64,000 bases of DNA from Ampelomyces quisqualis (Eukaryota; Ascomycota; Dothideomycetes; Pleosporales; Phaeosphaeriaceae), in the NCBI GenBank assembly GCA_018398575.1, contig JAGTXZ010000002.1:250501-314500 (forward strand), read 5' to 3'. The notes under the pieces were generated by a model that searched no databases, had not been told where the DNA came from, and was given only the letters and a program-made list of their open reading frames with translations. This document shows positions 42,801-56,474 of the stretch, piece after piece. Within the stretch, counting starts at the first letter, position 1, and every line of letters starts with the position of its first letter. The translations under genes and the position numbers were made by a program.

Positions 42801-45800
42801 TATAGCATAGATCCTATACTATTAATCTCTTAGGACGTCTCTTATAGTATTAAATAAGCGCTTAACTCTAACTTTTCCAAGCTATACAGCTAGTACGTCT
42901 TTAGCTACCTAGGCTAGGCGTAGGTACGTTTCTGCGTTAGCTTGCTACTAGACAAGTATATTTAATAAATCCTTGTTATCTTCTTTACTAGTTAGAGAAG
43001 TGCTAAAGTAGTAGAGAGCTTTTGCTTAGAGTAGTCTAATGCTTGCGTTAGTTTTACAAAAGAGATTAGCACTTAACCTACTAGACTGTGTTATTTAGAA
43101 GAGAGGCCTTCTAAACTACTAGTGTTTAGGTAAACGCTGTAGTTGCAAAGAATAAACTAGAGTGTAGTTTCTATTTATTGCTATAGAGTTGTTTTTGTAT
43201 AAATTAATATAGTTTAGAAACTAACACTAGTATATACGTTTAAAGTCTAGTCTCTATATATCTCTCTAGGTGTTATTAGCAGTATACTGTAATAAACCTG
43301 TGTAATAAACATAGTCTCTACCTTCTATATAGTAAGCTTCTAAGATAGATTATAAATAGTTGCAATATTATAAAGATATCCTTGTTCCTTATCTATGCGT
43401 AAATAATACTTTAATAATTCTTCTTACCTTTTTCTGCTGCTGCTTTTACTACAGCTAGCTACTTCTTGCAATAGCTAGTCTTATCCTCTTTGTTAGATAG
43501 CTTAGTTGTTATTTAATCTAGAGAGTTAAAAAGTCTTTTATATATTAACTAAATATACAGAGCCTAAGGTAAATTGCTTTTACTAATTCTATTAGTAGCT
43601 GTTTTAAAGTTTGCTAGTATACGTGTTATTACCCTAGAGTGTAACTACTTAGCAGGTACTAGCTAAAGTCTTTTAAGGTCCTTAAAGTCTATAACTGCGT
43701 TGTTATCTTGTAAATTACTACTACTACCTTATAAGGCCTAGTTAAGTGTAATCTCTTGCTCTAGCCACTTATTAATATAAGTAGCTAGGAAGCAGGTGCG
43801 CTTGCACATATCATAGGTTAAATTCTACCTAGTCTTAATATCTTAGATTATATAGAGTTAATTTTTAAGCAGTATATTAGATTATACCTTTAAGAATTAA
43901 CTAAAACGTTAAGAGGATAAATTAATAGTAATACAAATTGCCTAGATCTAGAGAAAGCTTAGTGCGTAATAAAGTATTGTAATAAAGAGTGTAATATATT
44001 TTTTGTAATAAGTTTGCCACTAATATACTATTATTAATCTAGTAAACGTAATAGCGTTGCTGCTGCTAAGCCTCTTTAATCTTAGGTAAGGCTGTTAGCC
44101 TCAAGTAGGCTATAATATCCTGCACTACTAGGTTAATAATATAGGTAAGGTATAGTAAAGTGTTTTTCTTTGCGTTCTAAGAAACCTCCTTATGAGCAAG
44201 ATTGCTTTCTAGGCTTCTACTAAGAGTCCTGTTACTTAATGCGTTATTGCAGGTAACTACTAGTAATTGTTTTAATATTTTTGTGTTTTTAAGTGCCTGT
44301 ATAAGATTAGTTACTTCAGAAACTCTAGTGTACTGCCTACGTAAGGGCATAAAATCTAATAGAACCTTTCTTATCTAATAACTTGTATTAATATAATAGG
44401 CTTTAATAGCCTAAAAGCTTAGGTAGTTAGTAGTAGACTAGGCGTTAAGGGCAATTAAGATTTTTGTTAACTTACTAAGATTAGAAAAAAGGTTTTTAGT
44501 TACCTGCTTGTATTATTCCTAGAGTATAAGAGTAAACTTGTATTAGCTAGGTATAGTAGTACTAGGCTAGAGAAACTCTACAAAGTAGTAAAATAAAGGT
44601 TACTCTAATGTTCAAAAGAACTAGTTTCTATTAAGAAGTACCTGTACAATTTCTATTTTAAATTACTAGGTAGTAAACAGTTGCAAGAGTTATAGACGTA
44701 ATAGTGTAATAAGTAAGAGAGGCTGCCTTATATAGATAGATTCTGTAATATCTTTATAACTATTAGACTAAAGGTAGTTACTAAGGTATTTTATTTCTAT
44801 ATACTTGTTAGTTAGGTGTTAAAAAACGTACCTATAGTTAAAGTAATATACGTATAGTTTACTAATATTAATATAGGCTTCTTTTCTAAACTAAGTCTAT
44901 ATTATTGCAGAACTTTTAGCTCTATCCTATTATAGATTAGAATTATTAGAGTCTTAGGCCTTTAACGTATTCTACTACTAGGCATCCTATATAGTATATA
45001 TAGTAGTATTATCTTAAATTAGTTACTTAAGAATAGAAACTATTCTCTTAATTCTAGACCTTAGGACTTAGCAGGCGTTAAGTCTAAATTTGTAGAGTAT
45101 TTTAGGTAAATTAGAGTATAGGTTGTCTAAGAGTAGAAAGAGGTTACTTAGGTCTATTTGTGTAAGAAAAAAGTATAATAACTAAGTGTTAATATCTTAA
45201 GGAAAAGAAGAAGTAAATTGCAGTAATAATAGAATAGAAATACTATAGTATAGTATTACTTTAAGTAAGAGAGGTAGTTATTCTACTAAAAGCGTTATTT
45301 CCTTAGTTAGGAGGTAGATAGTAGGGCTAAACTTTTAGAAATTAAGAAATTAGGTTTTATAGTAACAGCAAAGTTTTTAGGTCTTAACTATATTAGGTAA
45401 TAATATATAGCAAATTTAATTAAACATATTACTTAGCGTCTAAACAGCTTTCTTAAGTACTATTAGAAAACTTCTTCTAAGTACTATTACTCTAATCCTT
45501 ATCTTTCTTATCTTTATATTTATTAGGTAGTATCTTATAGAAGACCTCTAGCTCTTTACTAGAATCTTTAACCTCTTTCTTATATTTAGTATTATTGCAT
45601 CTCTTAACGTATAGCCAATTACTATAGAGCTCTAGAGGCTAATTAAACTTAGAGAGGGGTGTAGGCTTACGCCTCCTAGTAAACTAGTTAGAATAAGTCT
45701 GTAATAGAATAAGGTAATAACCTTACTACCAATTCTATTTAGTAACTAGAGCTAACTTGTTAGGCGTTAGCTTATTACAAAGTTTAAGCTATTTAGCCTT

Positions 45801-47948
45801 AGCCTATAGTATCTTAAAGCTATTCCTCTTAAGGAGGTGTAGCCTATAAGTATACTCCTTTTAGAGTATCTTTTCTACAGCTCTACTAGGCCTATAAACG
45901 CAGGTATAAGCTTAAGCTAACAATTTGTTTTGCTTTAAGTCTAAAATTACAAAAGAAGATCTTTTTATAACAATATTATAGGCGCGCATATTAATTTTAA
46001 TTTAGATAGCCTTCTATTTTTAATTAACTTAAGTAATAAAGGCTGTTAACTACTTAGCTTTGTATATAAGTAAAACTAACATAATAAAAAGGTAAAATAA
46101 CTTACTAGATTACTTACTATTAAAATGCTTTGCTGTCTAGGCCTTAAGTATATACTTAAGTTTCTTAACTTATTACCTTAAAGACAACGCCTTATACCTA
46201 TTACCTCTCTTAACCTTCTTCTTAAGCTAGTACTTAGCTAATTAGTCTAAGGACTTAGCCTTTTTAATAGCAGCTAGCTCCCTAGATTGCATAGCGCTGC
46301 TGCTAAGATGCCTACTAAGGTTAACTTAGAAATTTATTAGGTAACCTTACTTTAGAGTTTTACTACTACAAGACTTAAGGATATACCTAATCTTATTATC
46401 CCTAGAAATAAAACCCTACACCAATTAGTATGATTTGTAGTAAAGTTCTAAGAATATTACTATTGTAAGCTAGGCCTACTCCTCTTCCTTAAAATTTAGT
46501 AGAATTCTAATAGAAATAGGTAGCATAAAGCTCTTAGGCTTGTTAAGAACCTTAATTTCCTTAGACTTAATAGATTCTATAGCGCTAAGTGTAATAAAGT
46601 AATGTAATAAAGCGCATTACTATTACAAGCGTATAGCTTTAGCATTTTATTTTAGCAGCCTATAACTAAAAACGTAGTAAGTTAGTCTATACATACGTAG
46701 GCTACTAGTGTGCTTTCTACCTACTACCCACGCTTACTACCTTCTAGCCTATTTTATATAAATAAGTAACAAGTCTATAGAAATCTACTCTTTAATTTTA
46801 ATATATAGCTAGAATAAAAGCTAGTATAATTTTAGATAGGCCTATAAGTTAACATAGTTTTTTAGTATATTGTAGTCTGCTAGTAGCGCTACTAGTTTTA
46901 AATTAGCTACTGCAGAAATTTTACGCTAAGATCCAGTTTTCTGCGCTAAGCCTACTAACTGCTTATTTACTAGGTACTTAAACAACCTAAATTATTATAA
47001 TATTAAATCTATAAATCTATAACACTACTACTATAGCTTTAAGAAAATGCAAATCTAAAGTTAATAACGCTGTTACTAGGAGCACTATAGTTACTAAAGA
47101 CCTAGCTACTAAGGCTACTAGGAAATCTACTAGAAAAAGCCTAGCTACAATACCTTGAAAAGTAGCTTCTAAAAAAAAAGGTACTTTAAGCTAGGTAGTA
47201 GGTTATTACAATTCTTTATTACGCTTATTTACTTACTACCTAAAGCTGTGTTACTTAGAAAGAACTGCTAATACTAGAGGTCTACTAAGCTCTTTATCTG
47301 TAAGCTACTCTTTTAGTAACTTCTACGCAAAATAGTTTAAGACTGCGTCTAAACTACTAGTAGTAATATTCACTTTTAGAAATTAGCTGTTAAGGTAGCT
47401 TAAGAGGCTGCTAAGGCCTATATAGTTAATTTTTTAAGAGTTTATTTTCTTTACCTTTTTTTTAACAAAATTTTAATAAAATATAGATATAAACATAAAT
47501 GCAATTTACGCAAAAAGGGTTACTATACAGGCAAAGAATATTAGTCTTACGCTAAGGTACTATTAGAAGTTTAGCTATTATTAAGCGATTGCCTAGTAGA
47601 TCTAGAATTCTCTACATTTATATATATTAGAAATAAAATCTAATTCTCTTTTCTCTATAATAAAAATCTGTAATTACTGTGCTATTTTTAGTATCCCTAG
47701 CATAGGTTTATATCTGTAAAATTTTGTATATATTTAGAAACCTAATTTTGTAAGTTTAGTAGATATATACTTCTTATTTTATTTAATTACGCAAAACTTA
47801 TATAAATTTACCTTAACCTGCAATTAATTACCTCTAACCTAACTTTTACTTACTTTTAGCGTAGATTATATAGGTAGAGGTTAGGTTAGGTATAGAGTCT
47901 TACGTAAAGGCATCCTACTCTAACTCAACCTCTACCTATTTACTGCTA
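42800..47948 (-). mobile_element. hAT-2: inverted, decayed copy of the hAT-1 family
   Basis: Colinear, in reverse, with hAT-1. About 42,830-43,010 matches the transposase dimerisation region at 6870-7060. About 43,500-43,620 matches 6280-6400. About 45,500-47,940 matches the left part of hAT-1. The right terminus is CCTATTTACTGCTA (inverted repeat of the hAT-1 end). The left terminus was not found. Frames are full of TAG/TAA. Confidence 0.75.
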
Positions 47949-48899
47949 TAGCTAGCAAGCGCTCTAGGCTCTTCTCTATTTAGCTTAAAACGTTAAGACA
48001 AATAAGACTAAAAGAATTAATTGTAAAGGCTACTTAGTTACTTATACAGCTTAAGTAGTCTTATAATAGCTAAGAGGAAGACTACTATAACTATTCTATT
48101 AATTTTCTTAGGATCTTTTTAATATACTAACAGGAAGGCTTTATAAAAAAAAGCTCTTGATTATTAAAGAAGACTACTTAGGTAAGCTCTTTGACTATAA
48201 CCTGTAAAGTAAGACTTGAATTTAGATTATAAGAGTAATTAAGCAATTTATAGCCTAGGTTAGAAACAAATTTAAACTAAAAATTATAAAAATCTATTAG
48301 GATAATAATACTGCATCTCTGCCTTAGAGAGGTAGTTTATAGTAGAAGAAGTAGGTAGATCAAGAAGAGATAAAGATACTACAGCTACTACTATATACGC
48401 ATAAGCTTAATAGATTAGCTAAGTAGGTAGGCTAGAAGCTAATTACAAAATTAATTAAGATGCGTATAGGTATAAATCTACTGATTAAGCTCTAGCTATA
48501 AATTATAGATGTAGTAGCCTATCTATATAGTATTTGCCTATTGAAAATCTATAGTTTTAATTCCTAAGTAAGGTCCTACATGCCTAGTTTAGGTAATAGT
48601 TTTAATAGTATAAGCCAGCAATTACTAGGCATAGAACTGCTAATCTATACCTAAATTAGAGTAGTATTTATGCCTATAGCTATAGAGCGTATTCTCTTGA
48701 TTGCAACTAAGTAGTAGGTAGAAATAAGCGTAAGTTTAAAGTTAATTCTTATAGCTATATTAGATATTCTAAAGGGTATTAAGCCTCTAATATATATTAC
48801 AATTAGGTTCTATTTATTAATTAAGTAATTGTATTTAGAGATATTACCTTTAATAAATCTATATTCTACTCTAGTAACTAAGAAGATAAAATACCTAAA

Positions 48900-51800
48900 G
48901 AGTAAGCGCTTAAGATTATAGATACTCTATACGTTAGTAAACTTAACAATGCTAGGTAGAATACTAACCTGCCTATTCTATAGGATTAACTAAGCTAGGA
49001 AATTACTAAGGTTCCTAAGTAACAGCTTAGAGGTAAGGATCTAATTCTAGAGATTACAGAGACTAGCTAATCTTATAATTACAAAGGAGAAGAGATAGAA
49101 ACTAAGAGAAATGCTAGTAAGGCTAGCAAGCATTTAGAAATCTTCTTAGACTAAGGTAAATATACTATGCTTGTTACACTAGAGGCAACTCTAGAACTAG
49201 ATTAGGTATCTAGTATTAAGCGCATTAAGCGCAAAGAATCTAACAGCTAAGGACTATTACTAGGTTCTAAAAGAGCTAGCCTATTAGTATCTAGGGATTA
49301 GATAGGATCTTAGTAGGATAGGCTATTAGCCTCTTCCTCTTCTACTACTTAACACAGAAGAAGTAACTCTAGAGCTCTAGACAAAGTAGAAGTAATAAAT
49401 CCTTCTATATAATTAAGTTGTTATTTGTAAGAAGTAGCTTCTTAAATTGATAAACTACTAGATTAATACATATTACTCTACTGCAAGAAGAATTATAATA
49501 ATTAGATAGAAGGTAAGAGTATTAATATATTAATTACAGATCTATTTATAGATTACTAGAAGGACAATTTAAAGAATACTTTTCTCGTAGGCCTTATAGA
49601 AGCCTAGACTAAGTACTCTAGTTAGAAAACACTAAACACTATAATTATAACAGCTATACTAAGTAATTAGAATTACTAAGTAGTTAAGAAGCGTGCTTAT
49701 AGAAATAACATGCCTAAGCTACCTAATATATAGAAGTAGATACTCTAACACCTAATAAAAAGCCTATTATTAGATACCTCTCTTAAAGAAATTAATTAGC
49801 TATACAAGAAAGGTGCTTAAAAAGAGATTCTAAAGTATAAGTCTAAGAATTAACTAATCCTGTTAAAATAGGCATAGGCCTATAAGTTTAATTAAGATAG
49901 GTACTTTCTAAAGTGTAAAGCTAGGCTTATAGTAAGAAGAAATCTCTAGAAGAAAGACTCTTTACTTACTACATACACTACTACTCTTATAGCTAAGTCT
50001 TTTAGGATTGCTATAGCTATTGCAGCCTACTTTAATCTAGAAATTATATAATATAACGTAGTTAGAGCGTTCTTTAACGCGTTAATTATAGCTAACAAGC
50101 TAGTAATCTGCGATCTACTAGATATATTTAAGAAAGCTAGGCTATGTGTAAGGCTTAACTAGGGACTCTATAGGCTTAGAGAATCTCTATTACTTTAGTA
50201 TAAGAAATCCTTAAGATTACTTTGCAAGATAGGACTACTTGCATCTAAAGAAGAACCTTACTTATTCTTTACTTAGAATTAAATAATCTTTGTCCTGTTT
50301 TACGTAGATAATATTATACTACTCTACTACAAGGATTACAAGTTTAAAGCTAAAGATCTATAGGCTAAAATTACTAGCAAATACAAAATATAGGATTAGA
50401 AACTAGTTAAATAGTTTCTAGGAATTAGAGTTATCTAGACTAGAGAAGAAAGAACAATTACTTTAGCTTATAACGCATATATTAACAAGATTACCAAGAG
50501 ATTTAGACTACACAATAGATAATTCTCTCTGACACTACTACTATCTAAAGAGCTCTATAAGAATACTAGAGAAGCTAGTAAGTAAGAAATTAAAGCTTAT
50601 TAAGAAAGAGTTAGATTACTCCTATATACTGCAATTATAATATAACTAGATATTACCTATATAGTCTTAAAGCTTTCCTATTTCTTAACTAGTTCTTTTT
50701 ATAATTATAGTAAAGCTGTAGAACAGGTAATTATATACCTGTATTAAACAAGGTTTTATTTAACTAAGTATAGGGATCTTAATAGTCTAGAACTAACTAT
50801 TTATAGAGACGCCTGCGTTAGGAAAATTCAACGTTGTTAGAGTTAGCGACATCCGCGACACTGTTAGAACAGTTGACTAGACAGTTCTTAACTGTACTTA
50901 ACTGTCTCCAGAGTCCTCTATTTGTTCTAGCTGCCTATTTAGCCTAAAACGCTTAAACTACTCTACCTCCTCTACTTGCCCTACCTGCCCCACTCGCGCC
51001 ATTACGTTATTATCCTAAAAACCTCAAATATAGAGCTTGATTTTCTCTTTTAAACGCACTTTTTAGATTTCTTATAGCTGCTCTTGTTGTTAAGATGCAA
51101 GGCAGTAAAGTTTGTAGATTTTAATATACTTTGCTAAGGCTTGTTTTTGCTAAAGCTCTAGCACTTTAATTAGATGATATATTATATTTTTTTTTAAAAA
51201 AAATAGTAACTAAACAGCTAATTCTACTTTAAAACAATTCTATTACTTATTATTAAATAGCAGGCGCCTAGATCTATTGCATTAAACGTACTTAGAGTTT
51301 TTTTTTAAAAAAAATTAAATAGTATAACTTTAAGGCACTATATCTCAATAACTAGAGCAGCTAGAAAAGTTCTGAATAGTGCATTTTAAAGAAGGAATTC
51401 CGCTCTATATTTTATATTTTTAGGTTACTTACGTAATTATTAAAATACAGCAATATAGTTACGTGAGTAAAATTGGCGACATTAGCAACACTAGCAACTC
51501 TGTCAGATCTAGCGACTCTATTAGGTTACTATTAGGTTGCTGTTAGGTTGCTAGCAACTAGAAGTGAGTAGGGCAACTTTAGCAAATTGTCTAGTAGACA
51601 GTATTGCTGTTGGGCCGCCGCGAGTCGCAGCGATCAGGCTAATCAGATTAATCTTAAATTTTCCTAACGTGCTTTACTAATAATAGAGTAACTAGGCGTT
51701 TTTTATATAGTTATATAGCTATTCTATTTAGAGGAGTAATCTCTTAGAAAGCTATAAGGCAAGGATTAGTTACTACCTTAATAATAGAAGCTAAGCTACT

Positions 51801-52080
51801 TACTCTATAATACGCGGTAAAAGAATCTATAGTGCTTAACTAGTTCTTTAAGAAGCTTACGCTTGATCTAGAAGATCTTTAGGATATCTAGTATAATAAT
51901 TAGTAAACTATCTAACTAGTTATAAGAAAAAGTAAGTAGATATCTACAATACTTAAGTATATTAATATTTGAAATATATAGCTTAGGTAAGAACACTTAA
52001 AAGAATTATTCTAATTATCTTATTTAGAATCTAGATTAATGCTAGCTAATAGTCTTACAAAGAGCCTAACCTATTAACAA
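48900..52080 (+). pseudogene. Copia-2 pol relic (RT and RNase H clear)
   Basis: About 50,040-50,110 gives RAFFNALIIANK, the block usually DxxxAFLNGxL. About 50,140-50,215 gives LCVRLN, GLYRLRESLLL, corresponding to KALYGLRxSPxLW. 50,285-50,329 gives IFVLFYVDNIILLYY, the YVDD box with the second Asp now Asn. RNase H continues (DITYIV, LSYFLT) until MITE C interrupts it at 50,816 and resumes at 51,672. The YVDD form and the GLRES motif place it in Ty1/copia. Many TAG/TAA codons. Confidence 0.85.
50816..51669 (+). mobile_element. MITE C: 854-bp copy in Copia-2 RNase H, TG target
   Basis: Starts CGTTAGGAAAATTC, ends ATTTTCCTAACG. Flanking dinucleotides are TG on both sides (50,814-50,815 and 51,670-51,671), not TA. 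The empty site is in Copia-1 at 17,871-17,880 (CAAAGAAGGC on the plus strand, where AA stands for the CA complement of TG). Body matches MITE A and B throughout. Confidence 0.88.
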
Positions 52081-52494
52081 TCTTATAAGTTTAAGTAGCT
52101 TCTTAACCTTAAGAACATAAGTAAGTTACTTACAAAAGAATAATTAGAAAATATAAAGATTAATTTAACTTTTTTAACTTACTAATTGGATTGCTTACTC
52201 TTAAAGCTTAAAAGTACTATAGGATCTAAGTAGAGCAAACACACAAAAATAAGACTACTAAGCGCTAAATTATAAGTAAAACTATCTGAAAACTAGCCTC
52301 TATAAAGTTAAAGACCTTGTTAATTATCTTATAAGCCTAAATATATTACTTAGCAATTAAGAGAGCTAAAGCCCTTAATCTATAGCTTAAAGTTAGTAAA
52401 TCTCTAACTATTTCTATAGCCTTAGGTAATAGAAATAACAACTAATCTTACACTAGCTCTTAACACTTAGGTATTAGAGTCTAAGCAGCCTAAA

Positions 52495-53320
52495 GCAGCT
52501 TCTTAAGTAGTAGAGCTTTAGGTAGGAAAGAGCTGTAACGCTTATAACTAAACAATAGCTACTACCTGCTTAGCGTAAATAGAGCCTAAGCTATAAACCT
52601 ACTTAACGCTCTACTAAACCTATATCTACTTAAGCTCTAAGCAGAACGCGTAGGCTTCTTTTTTTAGTAAGCTAAAAGTTAGATTAACGTAGCTTAAGCT
52701 TACTCTAAAGCTAGTAGAAGCTAGAGTACTATAAGCCTGCTGTAAGGCCTTTGCAGCCTTAAGCTACTAGTTAAGCTACGCGTAAGCCTTCTCTAGCTCC
52801 TGTAAACAAATTAGCTGTTTCTAAGATTAAAGAAACTTTAAAACTTACTTTAATAGTTCTCTTAAATACGCTAATAATAATCTATATAGCCTACTTATAT
52901 AGATTACTTAGGCTACTTATATTAGTAAGTATATTACTTATAGTAATTATAACAACCTATATCTTAATATAAGAGTAATTTAGGTAAGTTATATAATACC
53001 TACTTATTATTAATCTAGCCTTACTATAGTAGCAGCTAATACCCTGCTTGTTAGTAAACTAAGAGGCGTACTATAAGTCTAAGCTAGATTAAAGCTCTTT
53101 CTTCTTAACCTTAATAATCTTCTTGCTAGAAACTACTCTACTCTTAGGTGAAAAATTGCGTTGCTTAGTCTTGTGCTAGAATTAGCGCAGAGAATTTAAA
53201 TTGTTTACTAGGACCTAGTTGTCCTTACTCTTAGTAGTAGTAGTAGTATTAGCGTTCTTCTTGTTAGTATATGCTTAAGCTATCTTATTAATTATAATAG
53301 TAGGATTCTTCTTAGGCAGC
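52495..53320 (-). pseudogene. Antisense accessory ORF of Copia-2 (relic)
   Basis: Minus-strand counterpart of 16,221-17,095. It reads PKKNPTIIINKIA, AYTNKKNANTTTTTKSKDN, SPKSRVVSSKKIIKVKKKE, FTNKQGISCYYSKARLIIS and, further in, helical Leu/Lys-rich peptides. Conservation of the frame between two copies with different RIP hits supports past coding on the strand opposite to pol. Confidence 0.52.
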
Positions 53321-54188
53321 TACCTAAGTTAGTAATAAACTAGATTAAGAGCAGAGAAAAAATTACTATAATAGAGGAGATTAAGTAAGTAGTTAACAAA
53401 GTAGATAATTAAGAGAATTAATAGATAGGTAGCTAGTTAAAAAGTTAGTTAAAAAGTTAATTAATGCCCTAGAGTGTAAGAATATAGAAGTAGGTAAGCT
53501 TCTTATACTTAAGTAATATAATAACTAGGTAATAAGGTTACTTATACGCTCTCTTACCTAATTGCGTAATCTTACTCTATAATAACACGCGTAAATAAAC
53601 TGCTTCTTACCTAGCTAATAAGCTAGGTAATAACAAACGCTTTAAACTAAAGCTTAACTAATAGATAAACTTACACTAATAGTCTATTTGCACCTATTCT
53701 ATAGAACTACCTACTTATAAGAACCTTATACAAGGCCTAGTTAAGATAACATAGAGTATAATTTTAAGCAAATAGCACTTATATTAGATTTAGTTATATA
53801 TATAGTAAATAATTAGAAATTTATGTACTAATAATATGTGTTTAAGCTAATAAGTAAAGTAACGTAACGCTTGCAATATAGAGTAGCCTTACTATTTACC
53901 TCTATTACTACTTTTACTCTACTAAACAGATTAGGTAAGCTAATAAGTTTACCTAATCTAGGAGGTATATAATAGAGTATGTAAATTAGCGGATTATAGA
54001 GTTGTTATATGTAATACCTAAGCATGTTACTAAGGCAATAAGAGGCTATTTAGAACTAGACTAACTAATTAAGCTATCTCTTAGCTTAGTGTATTTAATC
54101 TAATCTATCTTTACAAAGTATAGAATAAGTAATACAACCTTTTTACTTAGAACAATCTAATCTATAGTATTACTTAGCTTCTATACTA

Positions 54189-56018
54189 TTAAAGCGCTTT
54201 ACTACCTAGGCCTTAAGCTTATACTTAAGTTTCTTAGCTTATTACCTTAGAGATAATGCCTTATACCTATTACCTCTCTTAACCTTCTTCTTAAGCTAGT
54301 ATTTAGGTAATTAGTCTAAGGACTTAGCCTTTATAATAGTAGCTAGCTCTCTAGATTATATAGCGCTACTGCTAAGATACCTACTAGAGTTAACTTAGAA
54401 ATTTATTAAGTAGCCTTACTTTAGAATATTACTACTATAAGAATTAAGAATATAGCTAATCTTATTATCTCTAAGAGTAAAACCCTTAACAAATTAGTAT
54501 AATCTATAGTATAGTTCTAAGAATGTTACTATTATAAGCTAGGCCTCTTTCTTTTCCTTAAAATTTAGTAGAATTCTAATAGAAATAGGTAGTAGAAAGT
54601 TCTTAGGCTTATTAATAACTTTAATTTTCTTAGAGTTAATAGATTCTATAGTACTAAGTGTAATAAAGTAATATAACAAAGCGCGTTACTATTATAGGTA
54701 TATAGCTTTAGTATTTTATTTTAGTAGCCTATAACTAATAATATAGTAAGTAAGTCTATACGCACGTAGACTACTAGTGTACTTTCTGCCTTCTTTCTAG
54801 GCTTACTACCTTTTAGCCTATTTTACATAAATAACTAATAAGTTAATAGAAATCTATCTTTTAATTTTAATATATAGCTAGAACAAAAGCTAGTGTAATT
54901 TTAGGTAGGCTTATAAGTTAATATAGTTTTTTATTACATTCTAGTCTTTTAGTAGTGCTACTAGTTTTAAATTAGCTTCTGCAGAAATTTTACGCTAAGA
55001 TCTAATTTCCTGCGCTAAGCCTACTTACTTCTTATTTACTAGTTACTAAAACAACCTAAATTATTATAATATTAAATCTATAAATCTATAACACTACTAC
55101 TATAGCTCTAAGAAAACGTAAATCTAAAGTTAATAACGCTGTTACTAGGGGCACTATAGTTACTAAAGACCTAGCTACTAAGGCTACTAGGAAATCTACT
55201 AGAAAAAGCCTAGCTACAATACCTTAAAAAGTAGCTTCTAACAAAAACGTACTTTAAGCTAAGTAGTAGGTTATTACAATTCTTTATTACGCTTATTTAC
55301 TTAATGCCTAAAGCTATGTTACTTAGAAAGAACTGCTAATACTAGAGGTTTACTAAGCTTCTTATCTATAAGCTACTCTTCTAGTAACTCTTACGCAAAA
55401 TAGCTTAAGACTGCGCCTAAACTACTAGTAGTAATCTTTGCTTCTAAAAATTAGCTATTAAGGTAGTTTAAGAGGCTGCTAAGGCCTATATAGTTAGATT
55501 TTTAAGAGTTTATTTTCTTTACCTTTTTTTTAACAAAATTCTAATAAAATATAGATATAAACATAAATGCAATTTACATTAAAAGTGTTACTATATAGGT
55601 AAAGGATATTAGACTTATACTAAAGTACTATTAGAAGTTTAGCTCTTATTAAGTAATTAAGTAGTAGATCTAGAATCTTCTACTTTTATGTATATTAGAA
55701 CTAAAGATCTAATTTCTTCTTTTCTATAGTAAAAATCTATAATTACTTTACTATTTTTAATATCTCTAGTATAGCTTTACCTCTATAAAATTTTATATAT
55801 ATTTAGAAACCTAATTTTATAAAATTAATAGATATATACTTTGAATTTTGTTTAATTACGTAGAACTTATACAACCTAACTCTTACTTATAATTAATTAC
55901 TTCTAACCTTATCTCTACCTACTTTTAGTATAGATTATATAGGTAGAGGTTAGGTTAGGTATAGAGTCTTATAGAAACGTACTCTACTCTAATCTAACCT
56001 CTACCTATTTACTACTAT
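54189..56018 (-). mobile_element. hAT-3: partial hAT copy lacking the transposase end
   Basis: Very similar to 46,130-47,948 of hAT-2 (for example CCTATTACCTCTCTTAACC near 54,264). Ends with the hAT terminus CCTATTTACTACTA at about 56,018. The other side is truncated against Copia-2 at about 54,189. The dimerisation region is missing. Confidence 0.75.
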
Positions 56019-56130
56019 AATTTTTTTATAGTATACTTTTCTAAATAAATTCTTTATATAACTAGGTAAATATAAGTACTATTAAGGTGTATCTACTAAA
56101 TATTATTAAGGTCTCTTATTCTATATTATA

Positions 56131-56465
56131 TAGTAGTAAATAGGTTAGAATTAGAGTAGTACCTACTTTTATTAAATTCTAGCTCTAGCTCCTTATATAC
56201 TAGTACTATAGAAGACTTTTATATTATATAATTATAGACTCTACTTTTAGCTACCTAATAACCTATAAATTACCTAATTTAGATTAGTATTTACTAAGAT
56301 AACGCTAGATTAGAAGATAGGTACTCTTATAACTTTATTAATACTAGTCTAAATTAGGTAGTTTTTAATCTGTCAGAAAGTAGCTATATAGGCCTATAAT
56401 ATTATAATAAATTACTAAGCTCTAACTCTACTAGATTTAAAAGTAGAGATAACCTATTTACTAGC
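56131..56465. mobile_element. Small non-autonomous hAT-type MITE, about 335 bp
   Basis: Left end TAGTAGTAAATAGGTTAGA, right end read inward GCTAGTAAATAGGTTATC, the hAT-1 terminal motif. Flanks share TATTCTATA (56,117-56,125 and 56,467-56,475), enough for an 8-bp duplication. No coding frame. Confidence 0.65.
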
Positions 56466-56474
56466 CTATTCTAT

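Larger units (their letters stand above)
47949..54188 (+). mobile_element. Copia-2: Ty1/copia retrotransposon relic with nested MITE C
   Basis: Plus-strand counterpart of Copia-1, here not split by Gypsy-A: the junction that is occupied in Copia-1 is intact at 53,753-53,757. Pol order and motifs are Ty1/copia. It is cut at about 54,189 by hAT-3 sequence. No 5' LTR is recognisable between hAT-2 and pol. Confidence 0.8.

Noticed and set aside
53741..53760. Copia 3' terminus at TTAAGATAACA (first reading)
   Set aside because: The TG-like end is created by the Gypsy-A1 insertion site in Copia-1; Copia-2 is continuous through this point to about 54,188.
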